Assembly (NCBI GenBank): GCA_015680685.1
Contig: MNCI01000611.1
Coordinates: 56,228-120,227, forward strand
Direction of reading: 5' to 3'
Length of the DNA: 64,000 bases
Source of the DNA: Gnetum montanum
Taxonomy: Eukaryota; Streptophyta; Gnetopsida; Gnetales; Gnetaceae
Positions 23,797 to 35,472 of this stretch are shown piece after piece (the stretch's first letter is position 1; every line of letters begins with the position of its first letter). The notes under the pieces are model-generated. The model was given only the letters and a program-made list of their open reading frames with translations, was not told the origin of the DNA and searched no databases. The position numbers were made by a program, and so were the translations under genes.

Positions 23797-24695
23797 TGAT
23801 GAGTCATAGTTTTGTTGGCTATGTCAACTAGGCCTCATCGACGAGGCCTCGTTAATGCATCGTATCATGCATCGACAAGGCCCCATCAATGCAGTGTCCA
23901 CTTTTTAGCTATAGATACACATCTACCAACTGCATTTATGGAAATGAGATTTCAATAGTAGTGAAGCTCTTGCAATTTGTTCATTTGAGAGTTAGAATTT
24001 TTTCCCTAAGTGCCTGCAATAGGAGTCATTAAGTGTATGGATCTTTATTTGAGCATTGTTGTACTTGAGCACGATAGTGTGCGTGGTAATAAAGACAAGC
24101 TTTCTAATAAACCTTGTATCACTTTGGATAGATTAAATGTTTCATTTAAGCATTTAATTTTTTCAATTATTTATTTATTAAATATTTCTAGTACTTAACC
24201 TAATGAAGAAATTAAGTAACATAAGTCAGAAAAATTAAACACATAAGTACGACCACTTCAAGCATAGCATGTATTCGCTTGGTAATCCTAGTAGCGTTAT
24301 TACTTGGTATGCCTAGTAGTGTAGCGCTTGGTAACCAAGCAATGAATATGGGGGTTTAAGACATGTACGAAGAGTGGGATCAGATGCTTATGTTAGGACT
24401 AGCTAGATACTAGTTAATTACTTAAATTAAACTAGTTAATCTAATTACTTTTATATCCCTTTAAATACCAAACTATAAAATACAAAATGATAAAAATCAG
24501 ATGCCTCAATTACACTTAATCATACCAATATACATCACAAGTATAATTTGGAAGATAACGAATGACCTTAAGGTAAGATTCACATCCTAGAAGGCTAGTG
24601 CATTGAAAACAATAAAGTCCACAAAATTCTACCAAATCACGTGTGAATGCTTGTGATTCATATGGTTGGGCATAGGGGTACCTCGCTGCTCATCA
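23797..24695 (+). mobile_element. 3' LTR of the 11357-24695 element
   Basis: An 899-bp copy of the 5' LTR, ending GCTGCTCATCA. It lacks about 28 bp of the palindrome array, keeping one good palindrome (about 23836-23855). Its TATA box has changed to TATAGATA. Many C/T differences from the 5' LTR indicate an old insertion. Confidence 0.9.
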
Positions 24696-24700
24696 CTAAT

Positions 24701-25310
24701 GGCATAAAACTAAGTGAAATTCTTAGGAATTATACAACTACTATTTATTGCCAAATTAATCCAAGCTATTCAAAGAGATGTTTGTCCTTCATTGTATTAT
24801 CTTTTGTATGTATTAGTTGTATTGAGCCTCATTACAAGGACTTTGTAAATTTAGTTACACTTTCTTCTTGATCTTTTCTTTATTTCTTTGTAGCCTTATA
24901 GGATTGATGTGCTTCTTGCAAGAAGTCATCTTCATTGAGTTACTCAGGATCTTGCGAGGTTGAGTGGTTTTGTGATGAAAAAACACTTTGGTTTGGAGCT
25001 CACATTTATAAAGGTTGTGGGATCCTTTAAATTATATATTAAGCTTGTTGGGACCTTCCAGGGTTAAGTGGTTTTGCAATGACAAAATACTCAAGAGCAA
25101 AGCTCAAATCTTATAAAGGTTGTGATACCCTTCAAAACACATTTTGAAGCAACAAAGTTTAGAGATGTGCATGGATTCTACCCTCCCAATGTGAATGTAT
25201 CCAAGTTGGGGAACCATGTAGAAATTGTGTTTAATTTTGGTGGCTACAATAATTTTAATTGGGAAACTTATTCAACCCCCCTTTTAAGTTCTTGATCCAC
25301 ATCTTCAACG
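24701..25310 (+). mobile_element. Probable right part of a copia-like LTR
   Basis: Two tandem copies of a unit of about 115 bp (GGTT(G/A)AGTGGTTTTG(T/C)(G/A)ATGA..., 24955-25065 and 25066-25150) are followed by a tail TTATTCAACCCCCCTTTTAAG (25270-25290). Such tails are common at the ends of Sire-like copia LTRs. No Met-tRNA primer site was found after it. The Athila-like element appears to have inserted into it. Confidence 0.35.
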
Positions 25311-25756
25311 TTATGACTTCACAAAATTCTCTAGTAAATTTCTTTGAATTGTTGGTTCTAGCATACACTTTGGACACACCCGCTTCACTCAATTCTCATG
25401 CCCATGTTGTGGATTTTAGATTAGAAGAACAAATGAATTCAATAGACTAAATTTCACGTGATATAAGGCCATATTTACATATAGAAATGCTGCAAAGTCA
25501 ATTAGAAGAATGGAGACAAAAAATAAATATCAATTTCAAAAGAAGAAACAATTTCAAGATTAAAGACCAAGTGAAGAAAAAAATAGCATTTTTATAAAAT
25601 AGGGACAAAGTCCATGTAATTTATAGCTGAATTTTCTTGACATATAGAACAAGATAAGAAATTCAATATATTTTTACTTTTATAAAATATTGATGGGTAG
25701 ATGTAGTTAAATTATGATTCCAATCTCTTATGTCTCTTTAATCTCTTACTCATTTT
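25311..25756. other. AT-rich spacer, nothing recognised
   Basis: No supported gene or repeat. A plus frame from 25259 to 25450 is open but resembles no known family. Confidence 0.4.
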
Positions 25757-26047
25757 CTATAACCTTCCCATTCTTGAATGGTTCCACTACATAATATAGA
25801 TGGTATCTCTTCATAACAAGGTATAAAAGGGCAAGTTGTAATTAAGACCCGAAAGAGCACATTGTAATAATAAACATGTCTTTCCAAGTAGCCCTTGGGG
25901 TTTGACCTAAGGTATTTATACTTGAGCATTAGAGGTCATATTAGCATGGAGTTGCAAAGCTAGTAAAGGCGAGTAACAAATGCCAGGTGAAGCAAGACTA
26001 GAAGAGGACTGGCCATCCCTTCTGGCCAAGTGATAGGCTTAACCATG
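25757..26047 (+). mobile_element. Left half of a split LTR
   Basis: Aligns with the first half of the LTR at 43180-43733 (shared blocks AAGGGCAAGTT(G/A)TAATTAAGACCC, GCATTAGAGGTCATAT, CCCTTCTGGCCA). It breaks off after TAACCATG (26047). The second half resumes at 28753 with ACCATGATGACAGTGCTAG. Confidence 0.75.
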
Positions 26048-26114
26048 TATTAATACATTTCTTGCCATTTTATGAAGCAATGTTGGTTAATTTGATACTT
26101 AATTTAGTTCACAA

Positions 26115-26145
<31 letters not shown>

Positions 26146-28752
26146 ATAAAAATAATAAGCAAAAGAAAGCCAACCAAAAAACATATTCTATTAAAAATAT
26201 GAGGATGAAACATCACATATTGGAATTATTATGAAGGAATTTAAAAATTATCAAGTAGCAATAGGATGACAACCCAGTGCTTGCAAATTTTTTGTTCAAG
26301 GAAAAAACCCAAAAGATTTTGAATTACATAATGTCAACAAAATTAGTAGATAAGAGATTCAAAAATCCTCAATTTCAAATTATGTAAGGGTACAACAAGA
26401 TAGTTTACTAATTGCTATGCAGAACCTACATCTTCAAACCAAGAGCACATGAAACTAAGAGGAGGGTCTTGGCAAAATGCCAAAATATATATTACCACAT
26501 GTGATTGATAGTTTACCATTAAATAGTGGTTGCCTCTGCATCTTTTTGGGCAAAGGCAAATTACATAAAAAATCACTGAGAAATAATAAAAATTGTTCAT
26601 GATGCAAGAAAGAAGGTGAAAGATGAAACAACATGATGGCAATTCCATGAAAAATGGTAGAAACGCTACAGTGTTTATCAATGATAAACCCATTTACTAG
26701 TAGATATAAATAAATAAAAACATGGAAACTGACACCTCGCATGATGAGTGTATTGTGTTTTCTCCAATTGGCTTGGTTACCCTTCATATCATTTTCGGTC
26801 ACTAGCACCTACAAATGGTTTTGGTTTAACATTCTATTTCTTTGTTTGTTTGACAAGGTTGCCAATCCTACATAAGCTTTGATCCATTTGAGAAAATGCC
26901 TTTTGCCACCTTATAAACTTTTGGGGAATTTTTCCTAAAATCATGCAGAAGTAGATGTAGGAGAAAAAGAATGAAAAACTATATTGGCAGGATAGGATGA
27001 TGAGTGTAGTGGCCACTTAGGCTTAGGCTTAGGTAGAGGCACAAAAAGCATGGATGTAAAAATGCCCCAAACCATAGGGCTAGGAGGTGTTGCAATGTGT
27101 CGAGGGTTTCAGAAAAGTTGAGGATAGCAACCATTGGAAGACCACATGTATACTTTACTCCCATGATCATGGCCCTAATAATTGACGCATCAAGGTTTGA
27201 GCTCTACTACAAAGCAAATCTTCCATAGGTACAACTGCTACATCAATCAAGCTCCATTTGAAAATATTGCTTTAAAATTCTAGCAAAATCAATGGCATCA
27301 AAGGAAAAAGACAAGGGCCATGCAACAAAGCATTAAACCTTTATTATATTAATCATGAACGAATTTAAAGGTAAAAGAAAGAAGTGGTTTTATTTTCCAA
27401 TGGTCAAGGGAAAGAAATAACATGAACATAAGGTTATAGTGTGAGCTTAGATAATTTAAATTTAATGAAAGGGAAAAGTGTCATATAAAAAAAAAAACAC
27501 AACAGAGGAGAGAAATTTATGGAATATTTATTCAAGTACAGGACATTTGGATATTATTCCTTTTAGGGAAGTTGTAACTTCCTATGTTGGTTTAACCAAC
27601 ACTTCAAGATACTTGTAGTTTATTTTACTTTTTTTCTATCACCAGGGAGACACATGCCAATTTTGGCTTAATTTTCTCCTAACTTATTATAGAAGTTATA
27701 ACTTCCCAACGATTTATGAGTAAATGCCTTAGATATTTGTAACCCACCTTAACTTGTTATGATGAATGTAAATACCTTGAAGCACTATAACAAGGCTTCA
27801 AAGGTAGAATCAAAAAAGGGGGAAGCTTTTTGGGAAAGAAGAAATTTGAAGATTGCTTGTAAGATGGCTTTCTAAAGACATCATTTTAGCTACTTTGTTT
27901 TAATCTTGTGAGTTCATTCTTTCCTATTTTGTTTTAGCTACTTAGCCAGTGGTTTAGGTAGTATCATGCTTGGCATTTAAATTTGGGATTTTTATATTAC
28001 TTTTATAGTTCTTTATTACATGACAGTAGACTCCTATTAAGATTTTCCATAGAAGAGCTCATCTGGGAAAGCCTCAAGAGCAATTTAATAAAGAAGTTTA
28101 TTATTGTGTAATGTTTAAGGCTACTATTATGATTTCTATAAGAGAGCCTCTACTATAGACAAGCCAGTTGAGAAAATCAATAGTCTAGAGAGTTCAAAAA
28201 ATCTTTAGTATTTTGATAGGACTAAAATAGCTTTTGATTTTTAAAGTATATTCCCTTGGTATTTCAATAAAAAATTATTAAATCTTTGAAAGCTCTATTG
28301 TATGCAATCGTTGACAACTATTATCTAGCCAAAAGAGAGACTCATACATGGTAGTTTTTGCAGCAATTTTTGGTAGTATAGTAGGATTGTCTTTAAGAAA
28401 TTACTTTTTTAATCCTAGAAAGTTTGAACAATTCATAGATATTGAATTAGGGAAAACTTTATTATGAAGTGTTTCCTCATATTAATTTACCTTTCTTAAA
28501 TATTTGAGATTTTTACACAAATTTTCTTTCTTTTCTTTCTCTTTCCATTGAATGTTGCTCTATNAAAGGTAAATTAATATGAGGAAACACTTCATAATAA
28601 AGTTTTCCCTAATTNACAATAGCAAACACATGCTCACGTTTAACTACCGAGTCTATTGAAGATATTTGGTCCTTGGTGTTTCCAAAGACTAACAAGCACC
28701 TAAACCCTATTTGAGGCACTCGTTGGAAGTTGCATCCCAAATGGTCACCAAC
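26048..28752. mobile_element. 2.7-kb insertion of unknown type inside an LTR
   Basis: Defined by the interrupted LTR. Both junctions carry ACCATG (26042-26047 and 28753-28758), a candidate target duplication. It begins TATTAATACATTTCTTGCC and ends AAATGGTCACCAAC. No terminal inverted repeat, LTR or coding domain was recognised. It contains an (AT)n run (26119-26145), a poly-A-like run near 27487-27497, the phrase ATGTTGGTTTAACCAACAC (27576-27594), and the N-flanked artefact at 28564-28615. Its class is unresolved. Confidence 0.5.
28445..28615. repeat. Exact inverted duplication flanked by single Ns (assembly artefact)
   Basis: Bases 28565-28614, bounded by N at 28564 and 28615, are the exact reverse complement of 28445-28494 (50 bp). 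No mutation separates the copies, although the surrounding DNA is old. A gap-filling error is the best explanation. Confidence 0.85.
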
Positions 28753-29020
28753 ACCATGATGACAGTGCTAGATAGCCTCTAAGGAATAGATGTCAAAGGA
28801 AGAAAACCCCAAAAAACTCTTAAAGCATGATTCAGATGCATTATTCCACATCAATAAAGCATTCTTTCCTTTTTCCTTCTACATTTTCCATGTTATTTTC
28901 TTTACACTTAATGTTAAATGTTACATATATTTGATGTTTACCATGTTATCTTCTTATGCATAATGTCTAATATAATGTACATTTGATGTTTGCCAAAACA
29001 TATATGAATGAGATGTCATA
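28753..29020 (+). mobile_element. Right half of the split LTR
   Basis: Continues the LTR of 25757-26047: TGCTAGATAGCCTCTAAGG, CAATAAAGCA, GTTATCTTCTTATGCATAATG, and the end GAGATGTCATA. The intact copy ends GGGATGTCACA. Confidence 0.75.
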
Positions 29021-30566
29021 TTTGATATCAGAGTAAACCAAAACCCAATGGTCAATTAGAATGAAAGGTTGATCATGAATCATGAAGCCAAAATCTAGGA
29101 AGAGTTACTAATCATCACCAAATGCACTTCATATCTAAGATAATCCATGTAATCCATGGAGTGATTAGAAGATTTGATTATACCTCAACAAGCTTCATCA
29201 ACTACAAGAGACGTTGGTAAGACAAGGGTACACTAGTCAAGGTAACTCTTACCCATCTTGTAGTGATGCTAAAAATGTTAATTAATTAAGATCATTATTA
29301 AGTTCCTTCCAAAAGATTAGTAACTATGACCTAAGTTGAGACTTATTGTCCCTAAATACCTAACCCCTGTAAGTTGGTGTTACCTATCCTTAACTAACAC
29401 TTGTGAAGCTATTAGTAATTTTAAAGAGGTCAACCTAGCCATATGATTATTTCATTCCTACCCAACCAATAAGGATTATTATCATGAGACTCATAGGGAA
29501 ACCAATATTTGGTGGGTAATGTTGTGATATCTTACTTTGCTAACCCTCCCCTTAGTACCTCATTAAGATATAAGCATGATTAAAGAAGACTAGGCCTACA
29601 CCATACTTGCCAAATTATAAGGTAAAAGTATTATATTCTTGTACAAGGGTTGGTATATCATTTACAATCAAATCCCAAGTCATATAAGAAGTTTACATGT
29701 CATTGATACGTCAACCTAGTAATGTCTGCTCAACAAAATATGCTATTTTGGTCCTTTTAGATCTTGAAAATTTAACTTAGTTTTCAAACCTTGAAACCAT
29801 ATCTAATGTGTAGTACTCGTTGAAATGATTCCAATGGTACAAATTTCATCATAATTAGATTTACAGTTTAGGAGATATTATTATTTAAATTTATTCATTG
29901 TTTATGCATTACAAAATAATAATAAATTATTAAATTAGTTATTTTAAATCTTAATTTTATCACCACCTTAACTACTAAGGTAGGGTAGAATAAAATAATA
30001 AAAAAACTTAATGTTAAAATTTTAGGACATAGAATCAACTCCTGAACTTGTGACTTGCTAAACCTACATCCTAAACCCTATCTAGCTAACCTCTTTGTTC
30101 ATGTCCCAAGTTATATATATATATATCTATCTATCTATATATTAAATAAATAATAAAAATTAACATGAAAAAGAATTTAGAGGGGTTGCAAGGCCTTGCA
30201 CAGGGCCATGCAAGCCCATTTAGGATCGTCCTGATTCTAGAATGATGTCTCCCACCAACGTAGCATAGCCCTGCCCTGCATTGCACTGTTACTCATTACT
30301 ACTAATTTCCTCAGTTGCCACTCTTCCACATGCTACCTTGGAATGACCTCCTTTGATGTAATAGATCCTACTTGCCTTTGCCCTTATGATGGTTAATTAC
30401 AAACCCTTGCACATGTTGTTCTACATCCTACCCTTGCACCTACATGCTTTGCCTACTGCCACTGCCCAAGAAACCTTTAGCCCTATGTGCAACTATCAAC
30501 GTTGTTATTCATTATCACCATGGATGTTGTTTTCTTTGTCATCCTACATACTGTTTTCATGATTGC
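29021..30566. other. AT-rich spacer with microsatellite
   Basis: No gene recognised. An (AT)n/(ATCT)n run lies at 30112-30141. From 30180 onward a more GC-rich stretch continues across the inserted element to 40604 and beyond, so it is one host block split by the element. Confidence 0.45.
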
Positions 30567-30571
30567 CTATG

Positions 30572-31406
30572 TGATGAGTGACGAGGTACCTCTACGCCCA
30601 ACCATATGAATCACTAAGGTGTCACGCGTGATCCAATCAAATTCTATGAACCTATAGTTATCTAATGCACTATCTCTTCTAGGAAGTGAAATGGACGTTG
30701 AGAACATTCATTGTCTTCCCAACTACATTTGTGAAGTTTAAGGTTATGGTTTAAGTGTAATTGAGGTATATGACTTTTCTTATTTTATATTTTATGAGTT
30801 TGATTACCTACAACAAGAATGAAAGGTAAAGTAATTAAAGATCTAATTCATCTATTGCCTAGCTAGCCTAACACAACTATATGTCCCACTTTCCTAGACA
30901 CATTGTCAACACATATAGCATTGCTAGGCTACCAAATGTTAAGTGTTGCTAGGTTACCAAGTACTATATGAATGGTCGAAGTGGTTGTGCTCATGTTCAT
31001 TAATTGCTATAAATAAATTACTTAATTCAAATGCATTAAAATAAAGAGCATGAAAGTAAAATGCAATAAAGGAAATATTAAGCTATTCTCAGTGCTACAA
31101 GGATTATCAAAAGAGTTTTTTTTATTCTTTTCACACTGTTATGCTCAAGTACATCAGTGCTCGAACAAAGAACTGTACATACTTGGACTCCTTCTGTAGG
31201 CACTCAGAAAATATTCTAATTGTAGAGAGAAGAAATGGCAAGAGCTTCGCTACTCTGAATGAAAACTAACTCCCAAAACTATGCAAAACTAGAGCCCAAG
31301 TGTAGTATTTATAAACTTGGGGTATATACCTCGATGTCGTGTACATGACGTCGTAGTTGACATCACATATGCGATGTCGGGATAGATTGAAAAATGCAAT
31401 TCATCA
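30572..31406 (-). mobile_element. 3' LTR of the 30572-40598 element
   Basis: An 835-bp LTR. On the plus strand it starts TGATGAGTGACGAGG and ends AATTCATCA. Minus-strand TATAAATA is at 31313-31306. Upstream of it (31328-31382) lie self-complementary motifs of the form GATGTCGTGTACATGACGTC, this family's own U3 palindromes. Confidence 0.9.
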
Positions 31407-31417
31407 TACCCTCACAA
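31407..31417 (-). other. Polypurine tract
   Basis: Minus strand TTGTGAGGGTA directly before the LTR start. One purine change from CGTGGGGGTA is visible. Confidence 0.65.
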
Positions 31418-33620
31418 CTAAAGGAAAACTCATCATTGAGTAAAGAAGAGGAGGAACAAGTTCTTTACAAAGCATATTAGGTAGGTATGGAATTATTAAC
31501 TAACATTACAAACTGACTTAGATGGAACAGACAGACTCTAAGTGCCCAAGTGTACAAAATTACAATTTTTACAACATTAGATGTTCATGATAAGAGAAGC
31601 AAAAACCCTAGAGAACATTAACATCCAACACCTCTTGGCAGTAGAAGAATGAGAGAGAGAAAAGAAATCCAATGATCATGAACAATCCTCATTATGTGGT
31701 ATTGTTGCATCCTTGGTTAAGATAGTCTTGCTTCCAATCCATGCTTCCCATTGTAATCACAAAAGAATCACGAATTAGTATGCAATGTGTAACACATAGT
31801 GGTTAAATGTCTTGTCTCGTCGGTGGTTGCACTCAGCTAGGTTGTGACTGTGGTAGATTGGATCCTTTTGTAGTGTTAGTGAGAAGGTTGACAAATAAGG
31901 TAAATTAGATACTCTCATCGATGGTTACACTCAGCTAGGTTGTGATTGTGGTAGATTGGCTCCTTTTGTAGTGTTAGTGAGAAGGTTGACAAATAAGATA
32001 AATTAGATCAGTGTTCCATTAAATTTGGAAAAAGCTCAACACAAGGAAATATTTGAAGAGGGTATAAGAGTTCTCAAAAATAAAAAGATGAATTCATTGA
32101 AAACTATTGTAAAGATGTGTACAATTGGATGTCATTGATGGGGTAAACAAAAGAGAAGTTGATTGTAAAAATGTCTAAGGGTAAAGAACTTAACTAACCC
32201 AACTAAAAGATATGTAAGTAGATCCTCCCCAAAGAAGGCACAAACATCTTATGCCCTTGCATAACCTCAAACCAAAGAGTCCATGGGATCCATGGATGAT
32301 TAATAGTTATAGAAGGTTAAGTACAAAAAGCCAGAAGAAACTAACTAAGAATTCTGACACATCAAACTAGGACATCAAACTAAAACATGAAACTAACATT
32401 GAGGTGAGACATGGAAAGCATAGATGGATGAGAGAGAGTGTGGAATGAAGTTCCTAATTATGATCACATGAAGTCCCTTGTGGATTTTGTGGTTAAATGA
32501 CTTGATAGGATCCATCCTTAGTCCAAACCAAAACCAACCACATTCAGTGACTTCGCATCGTCATTCTAAGACCAATCGATCCCCTGAGACATTAGAGTGC
32601 TTCCACAAAACAACCACCATTCCTTATTAGAGAAGAATTAGGAAGTGAGGAAGGGCCTTAGTTAGAGGGGGCTAGTCCCATAACTAGTGCTTGTAGCCTG
32701 TTTATTCTATTTAAGGGGTATGCTTTGAACTTCCATTATTTTTTTTCTTTTATTTAAAATGGGAACCACACCATGCAAAGACACATATATTTATTTTGTC
32801 CAAGGGGTGTGCTTGGAATCCTCATTCTTTTTTTGTTTTTCTGATGAGAACCACTTCGTGCAAGGACATATGCATTTATTTTGTCCAAGGGTGTGCTTTG
32901 AATCCTTATCATTTTTTTTCTTCATGATGAGAAGCACATCATGCAAGGACTTATTCAACTTCCTTTATTGATTAGCATGAAATGGTAAGAAATTCATGAA
33001 AAAACACATGCACCCAGGCAAATAGAAAAGCACAAAGAACACTGAACCCCCTTGAAGCCACACCCTATTCAAACCTTTGAATCCTTTCCAAGTCTAGAAA
33101 CTACCAAAGTCACAAATTCATTAAAGTTTTATTAATTAAAAAGGAACTACATGCTTCCAAAACAAGAAAAACCATAGAATTTGTGGATGGGTGGATGTTG
33201 TGGACTCACTACTTATTGCATGAAAAAGAAACCATGTCCTAATTATTCATAACAAAATTTAAAGTTAGAAACCAGACACCAACAATCAAATAAAAATAAT
33301 ACATACCACCATCAAGTAACGCATTACCAATATACCTAGCACTTATTAACAAAAAGTTAGAAAATCACATCAAATAAAAGAAAATATAAAAGAAAGTGTA
33401 AAATATTCAAAAAATATCAAATGTACTAATGATGGTGTAAAACAAAAATTAGAAAAGATTAATAATATAAAAAAAAGATGTAAAAAAATGTGGAAAACAA
33501 AAAATTGCAAAACTGAGGTGCTGCTTAAATGACTAGCATTAGTGGCCATCTCCTCCACAACTAAGTTGAAAGGAGGAAATCTAAAATATGGAGTGTGGTT
33601 ATCCATCTGATGAGGTGTTT
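31418..33620 (-). other. Noncoding spacer with two sets of tandem repeats
   Basis: From 32010 to 33600 it matches the + element's spacer (18480-20080) in reverse. It holds three units of about 75-80 bp at 32713-32960 (TGCAAGGACATATGCATTTA type) and, at 31815-32011, two units of 98 bp (GGTT(G/A)CACTCAGCTAGGTTG type). No 3' ORF is present. Confidence 0.65.
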
Positions 33621-33802
33621 GTTGTGTTAGTTGGCATATGCTTATGGAAAGGTTTGATTTGTTGAATTTTGACCAACTATTTTTTGTTTGGGCTCTCAGG
33701 TTTATATATCATCATGGCCCCAGAAGGGAAAGTCTCGTAAATAATGTAAGGTCCTTCCCACAATGTTTGAAACTTAGTTCATTGAGGTACATGTGTGGGG
33801 TT

Positions 33803-34783
33803 CTAGTAGAGAACCTTATCTCTTGGTTGAAATTTGAATTTTTTGATTTTTAGGTCATGACACTTTTTATTATAGGCCTTGTGCAACTCATTAGATGATA
33901 AGGCTACTAATCGATTTTCATCTAGTAGGTTGAGATTCATTAGTTGTTCTTTTTGGGCTAAACTCAAGTCAAGGTCATGGCCACAAGCTATTGAAAGTGT
34001 ACAGAGTTTGAATTGAATAGGAAGTGTTGGTAATTTTTTGTACACAAGCTGATAAGGAGAGTAGCCTATAGAAAGTTTCCATGTTGAGCGGTAGGCCCAA
34101 AGGGCATCGTTGAGTTTTGTACTCCAATTCTTCCTATATTTGCTAATAGTTATTGTTAGTATCCTTGTGATTTCCCTATTGGTAACCTCAACTTGACCAT
34201 TAGCTTGGGGATGGTAAGGTGTTGTGAATTTATGTTCAACCCACAAGCATTGCATGAGCTTTCGAAAAGTAGTGCCTGTAAAATGAGTTCCATTGTCAGA
34301 AATTAATGCACATGGCATACCACACCTATTTACAACATTTTGTTGTACAAACCGAGTAGTAGTAAAAGATGTACAGTCGATGAAGGCTGATGCTTCTGCC
34401 CATTTCGTACAATAGTCAACAGTGACTATGATGTACATCTTTCCATTTGACATGGATGTGATGGAACCCATGAAGTTAATGCTCCATTTGTTGAAGGATT
34501 CCAATGGTTGAATCCATTGTTGAGTTCCCTCCATTTGAGTACTCATTCCACCATCACATTGGCATTGTTCACAAGAGTAGACATAATGGTTGACATTCCT
34601 AAAGAGTGTTGGCCAATAGTACCCTACCATCAGGATTTTACTGGTCATGCATCTCCCAGCATAGTGTCCTCCACAAGGACCTTCATGAGCATCTTGGAGA
34701 ACGCGTAGTTGATCAACATCAAGGAAATGCCAATGAACCAAGCTATCAATGCACACCTTGTAGAGGTGTCCATTGATCTCCAT
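33803..34783 (-). CDS. Integrase (open frame, first catalytic Asp changed to Asn)
   Basis: An uninterrupted 326-codon stretch of pol. It includes the HHCC zinc region (HEGPCGGHYAGRCM, then CEQC) and the core with KWSINFMGSITSMSNGK, VDYCTKWAEASAF, LISDNGTHFTG, and HPQANGQVEVTNRE. The second Asp (SDNG) and the Glu (QVE) are present. The first catalytic residue, Asp in IDFMG of active plant gypsy integrases, is Asn here (AAC, plus-strand 34475-34477). The C-terminal part runs through WAYRSTWKLSIGYSPYQLVY to KFKFQPRDKVLY. There is no chromodomain. The enzyme would insert the cDNA, but strand transfer should fail with Asn at this site. The nominal start is only where the frame opens; the domain is part of a polyprotein. 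Confidence 0.9.
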   Translation of the reverse strand: MEINGHLYKVCIDSLVHWHFLDVDQLRVLQDAHEGPCGGHYAGRCMTSKILMVGYYWPTLFRNVNHYVYSCEQCQCDGGMSTQMEGTQQWIQPLESFNKWSINFMGSITSMSNGKMYIIVTVDYCTKWAEASAFIDCTSFTTTRFVQQNVVNRCGMPCALISDNGTHFTGTTFRKLMQCLWVEHKFTTPYHPQANGQVEVTNREITRILTITISKYRKNWSTKLNDALWAYRSTWKLSIGYSPYQLVYKKLPTLPIQFKLCTLSIACGHDLDLSLAQKEQLMNLNLLDENRLVALSSNELHKAYNKKCHDLKIKKFKFQPRDKVLY

Positions 34784-34980
34784 GAAGTACTCTACTTGAT
34801 GAAGAAACTACTATTTCTTCCAGTGGTCCAACCCTTGTGGCATCTCCTAAGTAAGAAGAGAGGTGAGAATGTCATCATATCATTTTGGCTCATTGGGTAT
34901 TTATTTAGTTATCACTCCAGCAAAGAGGAGTTCATTAGGAAATGTATCAGATAATGGGCTTTCTTCCTCTTTTTCATCCA
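34784..34980 (-). pseudogene. RNase H to integrase linker
   Basis: About 200 bp joining two open parts of pol in a shifted frame. It corresponds to 17160-17300 of the + element (acidic, EEESPLSDTFPNELLFAG-like). Confidence 0.5.
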
Positions 34981-35472
34981 TCACAACCAAGACAAGTAAT
35001 CAGCGACCACATTCTTGATGCCTTTTTGATCTACCATTGTAAGATCGAATTCCTGCAAGATCACCAGCCACCGTATGACATAGGGGCTCACCATTGGCTT
35101 ATTCTTTAGGAAGAAAATGGCATTGTGATCCATGTGAACAAACAACTTGCATCCAAGTACATAATTCCTAAAATTCTCTAGAGTAAACACCACCACCATT
35201 AATTCTTTTTCTATGGTGGTGTAGTTTAATTGTGCATCCATAATGCTTTGGCTAGCACAGTGGATATAGTATGGTTGTTTCTTGTCATCTGACTGCATCA
35301 ACATAACTCCCAAGGCATAATTCAATACATCCATCATAGTATGAAATGGTTTGGACCAGTCGGGTGCTTGTAGGATTGGAGTTTCTACAAGCTTCTCTTT
35401 CAGTTGCTGGAATGCTTTCTCACATTCTGTAGTCCAAACAAAGGAAGCATCTTTCTTTGTTAGCTTCACCAA
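34981..35472 (-). CDS. RNase H domain (open stretch of pol)
   Basis: 163 codons without a stop. Starts MVKLTKKDASFVWTTECEKA, then LQAPDWSKPFH, LNYALGVMLMQSDD, YYIHCASQSI, LNYTTIEKELMVVVFTLENF, HMDHNAIFFLKNK and MVDQKGIKNVVADYLSWL. The catalytic Asp of the family's HTDH motif is kept as HMDH. It lies between RT and integrase in the expected order and is better kept than its + strand counterpart. Confidence 0.9.
   Translation of the reverse strand: MVKLTKKDASFVWTTECEKAFQQLKEKLVETPILQAPDWSKPFHTMMDVLNYALGVMLMQSDDKKQPYYIHCASQSIMDAQLNYTTIEKELMVVVFTLENFRNYVLGCKLFVHMDHNAIFFLKNKPMVSPYVIRWLVILQEFDLTMVDQKGIKNVVADYLSWL

Larger units (their letters stand above)
11357..24695 (+). mobile_element. Full-length Athila-lineage Ty3/gypsy retrotransposon
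   Basis: A 13.3-kb plus-strand element bounded by LTRs of 927 and 899 bp and by the 5-bp target duplication CTAAT (11352-11356 and 24696-24700). The order is 5' LTR, primer site, gag, protease, reverse transcriptase, RNase H, integrase, about 1.6 kb of spacer, internal promoter, long 3' ORF, polypurine tract, 3' LTR. There is no chromodomain. That, the primer-site type and the 3' ORF point to Athila. The LTRs differ by indels and many C/T changes, and every ORF has stops, so it is old and non-autonomous today. It is the only copy here with all modules. Confidence 0.92.

Noticed and set aside
26415-27170. Four overlapping minus-strand frames of 60-117 codons
   Set aside because: Hydrophobic, Cys/Phe-rich translations with no family resemblance or start context, inside an insertion without other coding signal. 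Likely chance.
34508-34954. Plus-strand frames of 66 and 81 codons
   Set aside because: Antisense to the integrase and its linker.
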